Shown here piece after piece: positions 1 through 8,583 of a DNA stretch of 64,000 nt. A program made the position numbers and the translations under genes. Origin of the DNA: a bacterium (GTDB taxonomy: Bacteria; Chloroflexota; Anaerolineae; Caldilineales; Caldilineaceae); NCBI GenBank assembly GCA_016124945.1, contig WGMT01000014.1:1-64000 (forward strand), written 5' to 3'. Numbering within the stretch: the stretch's first letter is position 1; every line of letters starts with the position of its first letter. The notes beneath the pieces are model-generated. The model saw only the letters and a program-made list of their open reading frames with translations. It did no database searches and was not told where the DNA came from.

Positions 1-213
1 ACGCAAACGCAACGTTGGTCGCGTTGTGAGGATGTCCAATGCAGAACTAATACATCCACACGTCAACGGCTCCCTCCCCGCCAAAATAGACTCAACGAAA
101 CCGCATGCTCGACGATTGCGGGGAGGGTTGGGGAGGGGTTCTGCGCCCAATCTTCTCCTCCACCCAATCATCATTCATTCATTCATTCATTCCTATTCTT
201 CTACGAGGTTTCC
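1..213. repeat. Left-edge intergenic region with ATTC microsatellite
   Basis: No gene is visible before the HyuB start. A tetranucleotide tract of five ATTC units lies at 173-192, directly upstream of the ribosome-binding site of the HyuB gene. An inverted repeat CCCTCCCCGC (about 71-80) and GCGGGGAGGG (about 118-127) could form a hairpin and may terminate a gene lying left of the window. The short open frame across 26-217 has no recognisable product and I do not call it. Confidence 0.6.
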
Positions 214-1896
214 ATGATCGACCCAATCTCTCTCGAAATCCAGTGGCAGCGCCTGGTGGCGATTGCCGATGAGATCGACAACGCCGTGATCCGCACCTCC
301 TTTTCGACGATTGTGGGCGAAAGCCACGACTTCGGCTGCGCCATCATGGATGTTCAGGGTGCGGGGCTTGCGCAGGCGCAATGGAGTCCTCCGCAGTTCT
401 GTACCATGCTGCCCCGCACCACCCGCTCGATGTTGGAAAAGTTCCCGCCGCACACCCTGCACGAAGGGGACGTCCTCGCCACCAACGATCCGTGGATCGG
501 CAGCACACACCTGCCCGACTACAACCTGGTGTCGCCCGTCTTCTACAAGGGCAAGCTCGTGGCCTTTTTGGGTACCGTGGCACATGTCTCCGACGTGGGC
601 GGTCACCTGGGCGATCTTGAAGCACAGGACATGTTCATGGAGGGCACGCGGCTGATGCCCAATCTGTTCTACAAAGAGGGCAAAGTCGTGCCCATAGTCG
701 AAGAATTTATTGCCGCCAACTGTCGTGTCCCTGAAATGGTGCTGGGTGACCTGCACGCCATCGTCGGCACGCACCGCATTGGCATGCGCCGCATCCACGA
801 ATTCCTCAACGACTATGGCATGGACGACATCGTCGAACTCTCCGCCGCCATCCAGGATCGCTCGGAGACGGCCCTGCGCGCCGCCATCAGCGCGCTGCCC
901 GACGGCGTCTCTGAATATGAACTCACGGCAGACGGCTATCTGGAACCCTTCACCCTGCGCCTGAAGTTGGAGATCCGCGGTTCCGACATTTTGATGGACT
1001 TTGCCGGCAGTTCGCCGCAGCAGAACCATTCGGCCATCAACGCCGCCTTCAACATCTCCTACTCCACCGCCGTCTACCCGATCAAGGCGATGCTGGCGGC
1101 GCGCATCCCCAACAACGACGGCCTGGTGCGCCCGATTCAGATCACCGCGCCGGAAGGGTCGATTGTCAACTGCACCTTCCCCGCGCCGGTGAAGGCCCGT
1201 GCCAAGGTGATCAAGCACATCCCGCCGCTGATCTTCGGTGCGCTGGCTCCGTTGCTGCCCGGTGAAGTCATTGCCGCAGCGGGTGGCATCTTCCCCTTCC
1301 ACATCGTCGGCCAGGACGAACGCTATGGGCGCTACGCCGTGCACATGCTGCCCCACGGCGGCCTGGGCGCCACCCGCGACGCCGACGGCCTGCTGCCCAG
1401 CGCCTACCCGCACAACAGCACCGTCACGCCGACGGAGATCATTGAAAAGCAGTGTCCGCTGGTGATGGAGCGCAAGGCCATGCTCACCGATTCGGGCGGC
1501 GCGGGCTACCGCCGCGGTGGACCCGGCCAGGAGATCGTGATCCGTTGCATCGCCCCTGCGCCGGTGATGCTCACCATCCGCCCTGATCTGATGAAATTCC
1601 CCGCGCCGGGTTTGGAGGGCGGCGACTTTGGGTTGGCGGGCAATGTCACCCTCAACGGGGTGAAGGTGGAACGCTTCGTGCCCATCGCCTGGAAGCCGGG
1701 CGAGACGGTGGTGTTGCGTGTCCCCGGCGGTGGTGGCTACGGCGATCCCAAATTGCGCGATCGCGACAAGGTCCGCGAGGACGTGGCGCTGGGCTACGTC
1801 AGCGCCCAGGCCGCGCGTGAACAATACGGCCTCGAAATCACCGAATCGCCCGAAGCGATCCGCCTCGACGCCATCCGTAGATATGTCAACGGGTGA
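214..1896 (+). CDS. Hydantoinase B/oxoprolinase family protein (HyuB)
   Basis: 560 residues, full family length. HyuB is the beta subunit of ATP-dependent N-methylhydantoinase/5-oxoprolinase-type enzymes, which open cyclic amides in the cytoplasm together with an ATP-binding HyuA subunit. Visible hallmarks are the N-terminal block around residues 4-30, the TNDPW-x-GSTHLPD motif near residue 90, a conserved DSGGAGYRRGG block near residue 430 and the glycine-rich end GGGGYGDP near 510. The ATG at 214 is preceded by GAGG at about 205. No HyuA lies downstream; a partner may lie left of the window or be one of the HyuA genes at 46.9 or 53.7 kb. The next gene is an M24-fold hydrolase, in keeping with amide or peptide breakdown. 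Substrate unknown. Confidence 0.93.
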   Translation: MIDPISLEIQWQRLVAIADEIDNAVIRTSFSTIVGESHDFGCAIMDVQGAGLAQAQWSPPQFCTMLPRTTRSMLEKFPPHTLHEGDVLATNDPWIGSTHLPDYNLVSPVFYKGKLVAFLGTVAHVSDVGGHLGDLEAQDMFMEGTRLMPNLFYKEGKVVPIVEEFIAANCRVPEMVLGDLHAIVGTHRIGMRRIHEFLNDYGMDDIVELSAAIQDRSETALRAAISALPDGVSEYELTADGYLEPFTLRLKLEIRGSDILMDFAGSSPQQNHSAINAAFNISYSTAVYPIKAMLAARIPNNDGLVRPIQITAPEGSIVNCTFPAPVKARAKVIKHIPPLIFGALAPLLPGEVIAAAGGIFPFHIVGQDERYGRYAVHMLPHGGLGATRDADGLLPSAYPHNSTVTPTEIIEKQCPLVMERKAMLTDSGGAGYRRGGPGQEIVIRCIAPAPVMLTIRPDLMKFPAPGLEGGDFGLAGNVTLNGVKVERFVPIAWKPGETVVLRVPGGGGYGDPKLRDRDKVREDVALGYVSAQAAREQYGLEITESPEAIRLDAIRRYVNG

Positions 1897-1912
1897 GATA
1901 GATTGAAGCAGT

Positions 1913-2137
1913 GGGGAACACAGATTGCACAGATTGCCACAGATTCCAGAGGATTTGGACACGGATTTAGAGGATTTTCAGGAATCGGTATCACGACTTC
2001 TGAATAAAGCCTTCCGTAAAAGTTTCCCGTAAAGTCAAGAGCTAAACCTTCTCTAAAATCTGTGTTCATCTGTGTTCATCTGTGCAATCTGTGTTCTCTC
2101 TCCCTGCTTTGAATCCTGTAATCCGTGTCCAACTCTC
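1913..2137. repeat. Intergenic repeat island, CACAGATT / AATCTGTG type
   Basis: Copies of ACAGATT and GGATTTGGACACGGATTT on the left (about 1913-1980) face ATCTGTGTTC repeats and AATCCGTGTCC on the right (about 2058-2137), so the two sides are partly inverted repeats. The same vocabulary recurs at 5419-5960, 41985-42025 and 44940-45025. It separates HyuB from the M24 gene and codes for nothing recognisable. Confidence 0.7.
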
Positions 2138-2156
2138 TGACTGAAAGGAACCGTGT

Positions 2157-3314
2157 ATGGGGACGCAAGCAACTTTGGCCGAACGGGATCAGCGGCTGGC
2201 GCGTGTACGGGCGGCCATGGACGAGGCCGGGTTAGACGCGCTGCTCGTCGCCGGCAAAGGACATTGGTGGACGGGCCGCGGCTATTGGCGTTACTTCACC
2301 GATTTCCACATTTGGGGTCACGACGGCCTGCTCTGCATCCCCAAAGACGACGAACCCTTCCTCGTCTTCTCCAGCTACGCCGTGGCCGAACGCATCGCGG
2401 CGCGGGGATGGGTCACCGAAGCGCGCGGGGACGTCTTTATCGCGCCGCGCATGGTGGAGATGATGACCGAACACGGTATCACACAGGGACGCGTGGGCCT
2501 GGTGGGGCGGCGTTTCATCCTCTCGGTGGGCAACTACGAGGTTCTCGTGGACGGCCTGCCCAATGTCGAGTTCACCGACGCCGACGAGTTGATGGACCGC
2601 ATCCGCGCCGTCAAAAGCCCGCTGGAGATCCAACAGATCCGCGAACTGTGGACACTCTCCAAAGCGTCGATGGAGCGCTTCGTCGAGGTGGCGGCGCCAG
2701 GACGCACACAGCGCGAACTGGCGGCGGAAGCGTCCGCTGTGGCGCTGGCCGGTGGCGCGCGCGATATCCTCGTCTTCATCGGTGAGGAACCGGGCGCCAA
2801 TCCGCCCCAGGACGTCCCCGTACGCTGCGACGACATTTTGCGCTTCCACATGGAAATCTGCGGCGAGAGTGGCCATTGGTCCGAACTCACTGTCAACCTG
2901 GCCTACCGCACGCCCACGGACTTGGAAATCAAGCTCATGGAAAGCGAGATCCGCGCCCTGCAACAGACCTACCCGGCGGGGAAACCGGGCGCACACCTCA
3001 GCGATCTGGCGCGCATCTTCGAGGACTCTCTGCGCGAAGACGGCTGGGACGTGGGCACACCCACCAAAGCCTTCGACTTCCACAGCCAGGGCATGGACAC
3101 CATCGAGCGCCCCTGGCACGCCGCCGAAAAACCGTGGGGACAGTCTCAGGATTGGACGCTGGAAGCGGGCATGGTCTTCTCGTATCACCCACACCGCAGC
3201 GTGCGCCCCGATGTCCCCTGGGGCACGGGCAACAACGAGGACGTCCTGATTACCGAGAGCGGCATCGAGCGCTTCGCCGGGGATTGGAGTCACCGCTGGC
3301 GGATCATGAAATGA
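2157..3314 (+). CDS. M24 family (creatinase/aminopeptidase P fold) hydrolase, metal ligands altered
   Basis: 385 residues. An N-terminal creatinase-like domain (about 1-150) precedes the pita-bread M24 domain (about 160-385), recognisable from the MDRIRAVKSPLEIQQIRE linker and the C-terminal NNEDVLITESG block. In canonical M24 metallopeptidases the two metals are held by Asp, Asp, His, Glu, Glu. Here the first two positions read Glu (HMEICG, WSELTVN), the His is kept (FHSQGMD), the first Glu position reads YHPH, and the last Glu is kept (NEDVLIT). The protein may therefore bind metal differently or act without it, as creatinase does. ATG at 2157 follows an AAAGGA box. Likely role is hydrolysis of an Xaa-Pro-like or C-N bond next to HyuB; substrate unknown. 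Confidence 0.85.
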   Translation: MGTQATLAERDQRLARVRAAMDEAGLDALLVAGKGHWWTGRGYWRYFTDFHIWGHDGLLCIPKDDEPFLVFSSYAVAERIAARGWVTEARGDVFIAPRMVEMMTEHGITQGRVGLVGRRFILSVGNYEVLVDGLPNVEFTDADELMDRIRAVKSPLEIQQIRELWTLSKASMERFVEVAAPGRTQRELAAEASAVALAGGARDILVFIGEEPGANPPQDVPVRCDDILRFHMEICGESGHWSELTVNLAYRTPTDLEIKLMESEIRALQQTYPAGKPGAHLSDLARIFEDSLREDGWDVGTPTKAFDFHSQGMDTIERPWHAAEKPWGQSQDWTLEAGMVFSYHPHRSVRPDVPWGTGNNEDVLITESGIERFAGDWSHRWRIMK

Positions 3315-3343
3315 AACAGCCTGGTCAATAACCAGGCTGTTTC
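3313..3343 (+). terminator. Perfect 13-bp hairpin after the M24 gene
   Basis: GAAACAGCCTGGT and its exact reverse complement enclose the 5-nt loop CAATA and begin on the stop codon of the M24 gene. There is no clean T-run directly after it, so it may be a weak intrinsic terminator or an mRNA 3' end stabiliser. Confidence 0.7.
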
Positions 3344-3378
3344 ACGACTCTCTTGGCTTTTAGATTTACGCACACCGA

Positions 3379-3501
3379 AACTTCAGTACGTCACGATTCT
3401 CTGTGAAATTGCGGAGAGAGCATCCTCAGATGCGGCTTGTTCAGGTTTACCCGGCATCTGAGGATGCCTACTCCGCGTCAAAATCGTGAAGTACTGAAGT
3501 T
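3379..3501. repeat. 123-bp nested palindrome
   Basis: The outer arms AACTTCAGTACGTCACGATT (3379-3398) and AATCGTGAAGTACTGAAGTT (3482-3501) match as inverted repeats with one mismatch; inner arms GCATCCTCAGATGC (3420-3433) and GCATCTGAGGATGC (3454-3467) match exactly. The right edge touches the stop codon of the PIN toxin gene. A 23-nt piece (GGAGTAGGCATCCTCAGATG and three more bases) recurs at about 50085-50107. It looks like a small non-autonomous palindromic element. Confidence 0.75.
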
Positions 3502-3992
3502 CACGCCCATTCCTCTCCAACCGTGCCGCTTAGTGCAGCCCGAATAATCTCATCGTCGAGTCGAAAGCCCTCGTCCTTCAACTTTCGCAACAGTGGTGCT
3601 GCTGCAGGGATAAGATTGGCCTTTCGTGCACGCAGGATAACCCCTAATGTGCCAATCACCGGCACGCCCAGCACATGGGCGCATCGCCTAGCTGCACCAT
3701 CGTCAACGACTGCACGCCAACCTCTATTCTGCTGGGCAAAACTCAGCACAGCAGTCTCCTCTCCGCCAAGATCCCAACCTTGTACAATTGCTTCCGGCAA
3801 TACCGCTACAACGCGCAAAGGCGCATGTGAGAGGTACTTTCGGGCCGCGTCGTTGGCTGGTCCTGCGTTGATTTCATTGACGACAGTTTGAGGCACAACG
3901 ATCTCGCCTGGCAAATCGACAAGGAGGTGCTCACATTGAATTTGGGCGAGGACGATTAGGGGAGAGGCGTTTACTACCCAACGTTCATTCAT
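3501..3992 (-). CDS. DUF3368 PIN-domain toxin-like protein
   Basis: 163 residues. The protein starts WVVNASPLIVLA, has GGEETAVLSFA near residue 75 and AVVDDGAARR near residue 92, and ends with the typical IGTLGVILRARK helix region, the layout of DUF3368 PIN-like ribonucleases. The usual first PIN Asp is Asn8, a variant I believe is common in this subfamily. It overlaps by 8 bp the upstream gene for a UPF0175 protein, the usual antitoxin partner. As a type II toxin it would cleave RNA in the cytoplasm unless bound by the antitoxin. Its stop codon sits at the edge of a 123-bp palindrome. A second, broken member lies at 49.3 kb. Confidence 0.85.
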   Translation of the reverse strand: MNERWVVNASPLIVLAQIQCEHLLVDLPGEIVVPQTVVNEINAGPANDAARKYLSHAPLRVVAVLPEAIVQGWDLGGEETAVLSFAQQNRGWRAVVDDGAARRCAHVLGVPVIGTLGVILRARKANLIPAAAPLLRKLKDEGFRLDDEIIRAALSGTVGEEWA

Positions 3993-4239
3993 TGACTTCG
4001 TTGATCAACGCATTTGCTGTTGTCTGAAACGGAGATACATTGAAGCGTGCCAATGCGACGAGAAATTCGGCGCGGGAAACACCGGCCACTTCTGCCGCTT
4101 TTGCCTGCGAAATCTGCTCAGTTTCGTACCACTTGACCGCAGCCGCCAGTCGCATCTCACGCACGAACTCTTCTGGCTCCTGGCGAAGCGCAGAAAATAT
4201 GTCTCTGGGCAATTCTAGGGTAAGCTGTATTTTGTCCAT
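3985..4239 (-). CDS. UPF0175 family antitoxin-like protein
   Basis: 84 residues. The N-terminus (KIQLTLELPRDIFSAL) is strand-forming, followed by the helix-turn-helix-like stretch SQAKAAEVAGVSRAEFLVAL at about residues 43-62, the hallmark of UPF0175. It lies just upstream of, and overlaps, the DUF3368 gene, the classic order antitoxin then toxin. I place the start at the ATG at 4239; a GTG two codons upstream is possible. Expected role: binds the PIN protein and represses its own promoter. The divergent aminotransferase gene begins only about 45 bp away. Confidence 0.85.
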   Translation of the reverse strand: MDKIQLTLELPRDIFSALRQEPEEFVREMRLAAAVKWYETEQISQAKAAEVAGVSRAEFLVALARFNVSPFQTTANALINEVNE

Positions 4240-4284
4240 AGTCACCCAATTTTATCACGAACACGGCAAATTGAAAGAGCGAAC

Positions 4285-5418
4285 ATGAAGATCGAACCCT
4301 TTGCCCTGGAACGCTGGCTCACCCGCCACGAACTGCATGTGAAGTACGACATCGCCGAAAGTGGCATCCTGCCCCTGACGATGGCCGATCTGCTGGCCTT
4401 TGAGCCCGAAGATCGCCGCGCCGAGACGTTGGATCGCCTGCTCACGTTGCCCCTCGGCTACAGCGAAGCCGTGGGGACGCTTCACCTGCGCACATTGCTG
4501 GCTGAGACCTACCGCAACTGCGATCCTGACAACGTCCTCGTGACGACGGGGGCGATTGAGGCCAACTTCCTGCTCTTCAACGTGCTTTTGGACGCAGGCG
4601 ATCACGTCATCGCGCCCTACCCAGCCTACCAGCAGCTTTACAGCGTGCCGCAAGCGCTCGGCTGTCACGTGTCGCGCTGGGAGATTCGCCCCGAAACCGG
4701 CTTCCGCTATGACGTGGCCGATCTCGAACGTCTGCTCACCCCGCAGACACGGCTAATCGTGGTCAACACACCGCACAACCCCACCGGGGCCATGCTCTCG
4801 CCCGAAGACCTGCGCCGTGTCTACGCGCTAGCCGAGTCGGTGGGCGCGTATGTCCTGTGTGACGAGGCGTACCGCTGGCTCACCATCCCCGGCGGGGACA
4901 TCTTCGCGCCGCCCGCCTTCGATCTGGGGCCGCTGGGCATCAGCGTGGGTACACTCTCCAAGCCCTTCGGCCTGCCCGGTCTGCGCCTGGGCTGGATGGT
5001 TGCGCCCAAGGAAATCGTGGCCAAATGCTGGTCCATGCGCGACTATGTTTCGCTCAGCCCCGGCAAGTTGAACGACGCGTTGGGCGTCCTCGCCATCACC
5101 CACAAAGACAAGATCATCGCGCGCAACCAGGCCATCATCGAAGCCAACCTGGCCGCCGCCAACCGCTGGGTCGACAATCATGCCGGTCTTCTATCTTGGA
5201 CGCCGCCGCGCGGGGGCCTGCTGGCGCTGCTCCGCTACAACCTGGACATCCCATCGCTCGAACTGTCCGACAAACTTGCCGAGGAATACAGCGTCATGCT
5301 GGCGCCCGGTTCCGCCTTCGGCTACGAGGGTCACCTGCGCATCGGCATCGGCCAGAATCCTAGCGTCTTCCAGCAAGGATTGGACGCGACGACACGCTGC
5401 TTCGCTGAACTTCGATAA
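4285..5418 (+). CDS. PLP-dependent aminotransferase, class I/II fold
   Basis: 377 residues. Fold-type I signatures are clear: NTPHNPTG near residue 160, CDEAYRWL near 192, and the Schiff-base lysine in TLSKPFGLPGLRLGW near residue 222, with a terminal Arg in LRIGIGQNP near 355. These enzymes move an amino group between an amino acid and a 2-oxo acid in the cytoplasm. The exact substrate cannot be read from the sequence; it resembles the capreomycidine-synthase-like and other small class I groups more than AspC. It is preceded by a toxin-antitoxin pair on the opposite strand and followed by a long repeat island, so it seems to stand alone. Confidence 0.9.
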   Translation: MKIEPFALERWLTRHELHVKYDIAESGILPLTMADLLAFEPEDRRAETLDRLLTLPLGYSEAVGTLHLRTLLAETYRNCDPDNVLVTTGAIEANFLLFNVLLDAGDHVIAPYPAYQQLYSVPQALGCHVSRWEIRPETGFRYDVADLERLLTPQTRLIVVNTPHNPTGAMLSPEDLRRVYALAESVGAYVLCDEAYRWLTIPGGDIFAPPAFDLGPLGISVGTLSKPFGLPGLRLGWMVAPKEIVAKCWSMRDYVSLSPGKLNDALGVLAITHKDKIIARNQAIIEANLAAANRWVDNHAGLLSWTPPRGGLLALLRYNLDIPSLELSDKLAEEYSVMLAPGSAFGYEGHLRIGIGQNPSVFQQGLDATTRCFAELR

Positions 5419-5960
5419 AGTGGACACGGATTTCAGGATGAGCAGGAAGCAGAAAGGGAACACAGATTTCAGGATAAGCAGGAAGCAGAGGATTTGGACA
5501 CGGATTTTAGGATGAGCAGGAAGCAGAGGATTTGGACACGGATTTTAGGATGAGCAGGAAGCAGAGGATTTGGACACGGATTCTAGGATGAGCAGGAAGC
5601 AGAAAGGGAACACAGATTTCACAGATTGACACAGATAATTGAAGAGATTTATCCACGGATTTATAGAATTTCCGAAAGAAGACTTCTCTACTTCCTGCCT
5701 ATCCGTGCAATCCGTGTCCAAATCTTCTGCAATCTGTGTCAATCCGTGAAATCTGTGTTCCCTTTCTATTTCCTGCCTATCCAAAAATCCGTATCCAAAT
5801 CCTCTGCAATCTGTGTCAATCCGTGAAATCTGTGTTCCCTTTCTGCTTCCTGCCTATCCGTGCAATCCGTGTCCAAATCCTCTGCAATCTGTGAAATCTG
5901 TGTTCCACTTCTGTTTCTGCCTCCTGTTGATCCTGAATTCCGTGTCCAGCCCATCCCCCA
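5419..5960. repeat. 540-bp repeat island with tandem 38-bp units
   Basis: The left half holds at least three near-identical tandem units of about 38 bp (GAGGATTTGGACACGGATTT followed by AGGATGAGCAGGAAGCA) and diverged copies, starting right after the aminotransferase stop. The right half carries the reverse-complement vocabulary (TTCCTGCCTATCCGTGCAAT, AATCTGTGTTCCC) in several copies. The whole can fold back on itself. There are no unique spacers between units, so it is not a CRISPR array. No gene is supported in this stretch. Confidence 0.8.
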
Positions 5961-5998
5961 CAACTTCTGTGTCTAATCTTCAAAATTTCTAAACAATC

Positions 5999-6018
5999 TT
6001 GTGGTAGCATAACCACAA
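5999..6018 (+). promoter_or_regulatory. Candidate operator upstream of the response regulator
   Basis: TTGTGGT and ACCACAA form a perfect 7-bp inverted repeat with a 6-nt centre, 35 bp before the response-regulator ATG. The place and symmetry suit a dimeric regulator site, possibly autoregulation by the downstream OmpR-type protein; this is inference. Confidence 0.4.
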
Positions 6019-6052
6019 CGACAAAAACCCGTGTCACAGGACGGAGCTTGCC

Positions 6053-6748
6053 ATGTCCAAAACAATCATGGTGGTGGACGACAAAGAGCAGTTGCGCACG
6101 CTGGTGAAGACCTACCTCAGCGCCGAAGGATTCCGTGTGGTCACCGCGGCGGACGGGCGCGAGGCGCTCTTTGTGGCGCGCGACGAAAAGCCCGATCTCA
6201 TCATCCTCGATCTGATGATGCCTGAGATGAACGGCTACGACTTCCTCAATGCCCACCGCCGTGAACGGGAGACGCCAGTGATCATGCTCACCGCCAAGGT
6301 GGAAGAGACGGATCGGGTGCTCGGCCTGGAACTGGGCGCGGACGACTACGTGACCAAACCCTTCAGCATGCGCGAGTTGACCGCCCGTGTGCGCGCCGTC
6401 CTGCGCCGCGTGGACAAAGAACCCGCCGACGCCCGCCGCATCCAGATCGGCGACCTCATCCTCGATCAAGAGACACGGCTGGTGAGCGTGGCCGGTGTCA
6501 ACGTAGAGTTGACCCCCTCGGAATTTGGCCTGCTGGCCGCGCTCATGGGCAACCCAGGCCGCGTCTTCTCGCGGCTCGAACTGCTCGAACGCATCCAGGG
6601 CGACACCTACGAAGGCTACGAACGCACCATCGACGTGCACATCCGCAACCTGCGCACCAAGATCGAACAAGATCCGCGCAACCCGCGTTATGTGGAGACG
6701 GTGTATGGGGTGGGGTATCGGTTTAATAACGTAGTGCGTAGTGCGTAG
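6053..6748 (+). CDS. OmpR/PhoB-family response regulator
   Basis: 231 residues. The receiver domain (about 1-120) has the acidic pair D9-D10, phosphoacceptor D53 in ILDLMMPEMNG, T80 and K102 in DDYVTKPFS. The C-terminal winged helix (about 130-227) shows ELTPSEFGLL and YVETVYGVGYRF. On phosphorylation by the kinase encoded next it should bind DNA as a dimer. The gene end is odd: a heptamer array of GTAGTGC begins at 6731, and the last residues (VVRSA) and the TAG stop are read from it. GGAG lies about 7 nt before the ATG. Confidence 0.95.
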   Translation: MSKTIMVVDDKEQLRTLVKTYLSAEGFRVVTAADGREALFVARDEKPDLIILDLMMPEMNGYDFLNAHRRERETPVIMLTAKVEETDRVLGLELGADDYVTKPFSMRELTARVRAVLRRVDKEPADARRIQIGDLILDQETRLVSVAGVNVELTPSEFGLLAALMGNPGRVFSRLELLERIQGDTYEGYERTIDVHIRNLRTKIEQDPRNPRYVETVYGVGYRFNNVVRSA

Positions 6749-6880
6749 TGCGTAGTGCGTGTACCAGTAGACACACGACCTTACATTGGAAGGGTTCGAC
6801 AAATGACTCTGAAGATACGAGCATTCAGTTTCAAACAAAACGACCAACACATCTAATGGTACACGCACTACGCACTACGA
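6731..6880. repeat. Heptamer island, GTAGTGC array with inverted partner
   Basis: Four GTAGTGC-type units at 6731-6760 run on into GTGTACC, and the mirrored GGTACACGCACTACGCACTA stands at about 6858-6877, enclosing a core of about 95 bp. The left array supplies the stop codon of the response-regulator gene. The right arm ends just before the Shine-Dalgarno box of the kinase gene. Confidence 0.85.
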
Positions 6881-6897
6881 TCTCGGAGACCAATCCT

Positions 6898-8238
6898 GTG
6901 CACAGATCCTTAGCCATTCGTCTGACCCTGGCCTTCCTTCTGATCGCCGTGATTGGGACGTTGGTGGCTGCGCTCTTTTTCAACCAGCGTACCGCCCGCC
7001 AGTTTGATCAATTTGTCTACGACCGCTACAGCGAGGATCTGATCCAGCAATTGGAGACCCACTACCGCACCCACGGCAGTTGGGACGAAATCGGCACGGT
7101 GGCTGTGCGGGGAAGGCGGCCCAACGAGTTCTATCCTGCACCCATCACCCTGCTCGATGCCGAGCGTGTGGTGATCTACAGCCGCCAGTACAGGGCAGGA
7201 GAGCCGCTGCCGGCGCAGGAGCGGCGCACCGGCATCCCCGTTGCCGTGGGCGGCGAAACCGTGGGCTGGGTGCTGATCAACCGCATCGAGACGCCGGGCA
7301 TCCGGCCCGATTCAGAAGAAGCCGCCTTCCTGGCCAGTATGCGCTGGTCGATCCTGATCGGATCAGGGGTAGCTTTGTTGGTGGCGCTACTGGTGGGTGT
7401 CCTGTTGGCGCGCACGTTGACCCGTCCACTGCGCGAGTTGACGGATGCGACCCGCGCCCTGGCCCAAGGTGGCCTGGGACGGCAGGTGCCTGTGCGCTCC
7501 AACGATGAGTTGGGCGAACTGGCCAACTCGTTTAACCACATGAGCGCCGACCTGGCGGCGTCGGTGCGTCAGCGCCGCCAGATGACGGCGGACATTGCCC
7601 ACGATCTGCGTACACCGCTCAGTGTGATCCTGGGCTACACCGAAGCGCTCAGCGACGGCAAGATCCCCGGTTCGCCGGAAATCTACCAGGTGGTCCACGG
7701 CGAGGCGCAGCACCTGCAACGGCTCATCGAAGATCTGCGCCTGCTCTCGTTGGCCGACGCCGGTGAACTCTCGCTCAATCGGCAAACACTCACGGCGTAC
7801 AGCGTGCTGGAGCGGGCTGTCATCGCCCATGCTGTGCGCGCACTGGACAAGTCCATCGATCTACGCCTTGACGCGCCCGACAATCTGCCGCCATTTTCTG
7901 CCGACCCCGAGCGGCTGGCCCAGGTCTTTGGCAATCTGGTGAGCAATGCCATCCGCCACACGCCGCACAACGGGCAGGTTGTCCTTTCGGCCACAGAGAC
8001 GGACGGCGAGGTGCGACTACATGTGGCCGATACCGGTTCCGGCATCGCCGCAGACGATCTGCCCTTCATTTTCGACCGCTTCTACCGCGCCGATTCGTCC
8101 CGTTCGCAGATGACGGGCGAATCTGGGTTGGGTTTGGCGATTGCCCGGTCGTTGGTGGAAGCCCATGGCGGGCGCATCAGCGTTGATAGCACCGTGGGCG
8201 TCGGCACTACCTTCACCGTCGCCCTGCCTGCGGCGTAA
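6898..8238 (+). CDS. Membrane sensor histidine kinase (HAMP, HisKA, HATPase)
   Basis: 446 residues from the GTG at 6898, chosen because GGAG at 6885-6888 has the right spacing and because the frame upstream of it runs through the heptamer island. Membrane segments lie at about 8-28 and 150-172 with an extracytoplasmic sensor domain between them. HAMP follows (about 172-225), then HisKA with H235 in ADIAHDLRTPLSV, and the ATPase domain with N box FGNLVSNAIRHTP, DTGSGIAADD and GLGLAI. It should phosphorylate the response regulator encoded just upstream. No cytoplasmic sensory domain such as PAS is present. The signal is unknown. Confidence 0.94.
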   Translation: MHRSLAIRLTLAFLLIAVIGTLVAALFFNQRTARQFDQFVYDRYSEDLIQQLETHYRTHGSWDEIGTVAVRGRRPNEFYPAPITLLDAERVVIYSRQYRAGEPLPAQERRTGIPVAVGGETVGWVLINRIETPGIRPDSEEAAFLASMRWSILIGSGVALLVALLVGVLLARTLTRPLRELTDATRALAQGGLGRQVPVRSNDELGELANSFNHMSADLAASVRQRRQMTADIAHDLRTPLSVILGYTEALSDGKIPGSPEIYQVVHGEAQHLQRLIEDLRLLSLADAGELSLNRQTLTAYSVLERAVIAHAVRALDKSIDLRLDAPDNLPPFSADPERLAQVFGNLVSNAIRHTPHNGQVVLSATETDGEVRLHVADTGSGIAADDLPFIFDRFYRADSSRSQMTGESGLGLAIARSLVEAHGGRISVDSTVGVGTTFTVALPAA

Positions 8239-8313
8239 CCTCGAATTTTTGCATACTATGTCGCTCCTTTTCCACAACATCGCTGATCCCGGGTAGAGTA
8301 GAGGCAGATTTTT

Positions 8314-8561
8314 AAGGCCCTCACCCCCCCGCCCCTCTCCCATCTGGTAGAGGCCAACTTTTCGGCTGACACGCAGCTCTGTGTTGGCTATTTCGCCGCC
8401 TGAGACGCCGGATGGAAGAGGGGAGCCGGATCGCCAATACGGTTCCGGCTCCCCTCTCCCACCCAGCCGCGATAGGAGTGAAATCCGCGTCATCGTATCG
8501 CTTGCCTTCATCGTGACAACGCCTCAACGTCGTGGGAGAGGGGCGGGGGGGTGAGGGCCTT
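8314..8561. repeat. 248-bp element with perfect 29-bp inverted ends
   Basis: AAGGCCCTCACCCCCCCGCC and nine more bases (8314-8342) are repeated exactly in reverse complement at 8533-8561. Inside, GGAGCCGG and CCGGCTCC flank a short hairpin at about 8423-8450. The 8239-8583 gap holds no gene. Such CCTCACCCCC-ended palindromes are seen between genes of many environmental bacteria and behave like miniature mobile repeats; mobility here is inference. Confidence 0.8.
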
Positions 8562-8583
8562 CTTCCCCCCAAAGGAGCCAACC

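Noticed and set aside
26..217. Small open frame at the left edge
   Set aside because: Runs through an ATTC microsatellite and a hairpin, no Shine-Dalgarno box, no homology seen.
193..1962. A 589-codon open frame on the minus strand over the HyuB gene
   Set aside because: It is the antisense shadow of a high-GC gene; its translation is low-complexity (many Arg, His, Gly) and matches no family, while the plus strand encodes a complete HyuB.
5419..5640. Tandem units of about 38 bp resembling a CRISPR array
   Set aside because: Units follow each other without unique spacers, are imperfect, have inverted counterparts at 5700-5900, and no cas gene is near.
6748..6897. N-terminal extension of the histidine kinase
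   Set aside because: The extra 50 codons lie in the heptamer island; the GTG at 6898 has GGAG at correct spacing and gives a normal first membrane helix.
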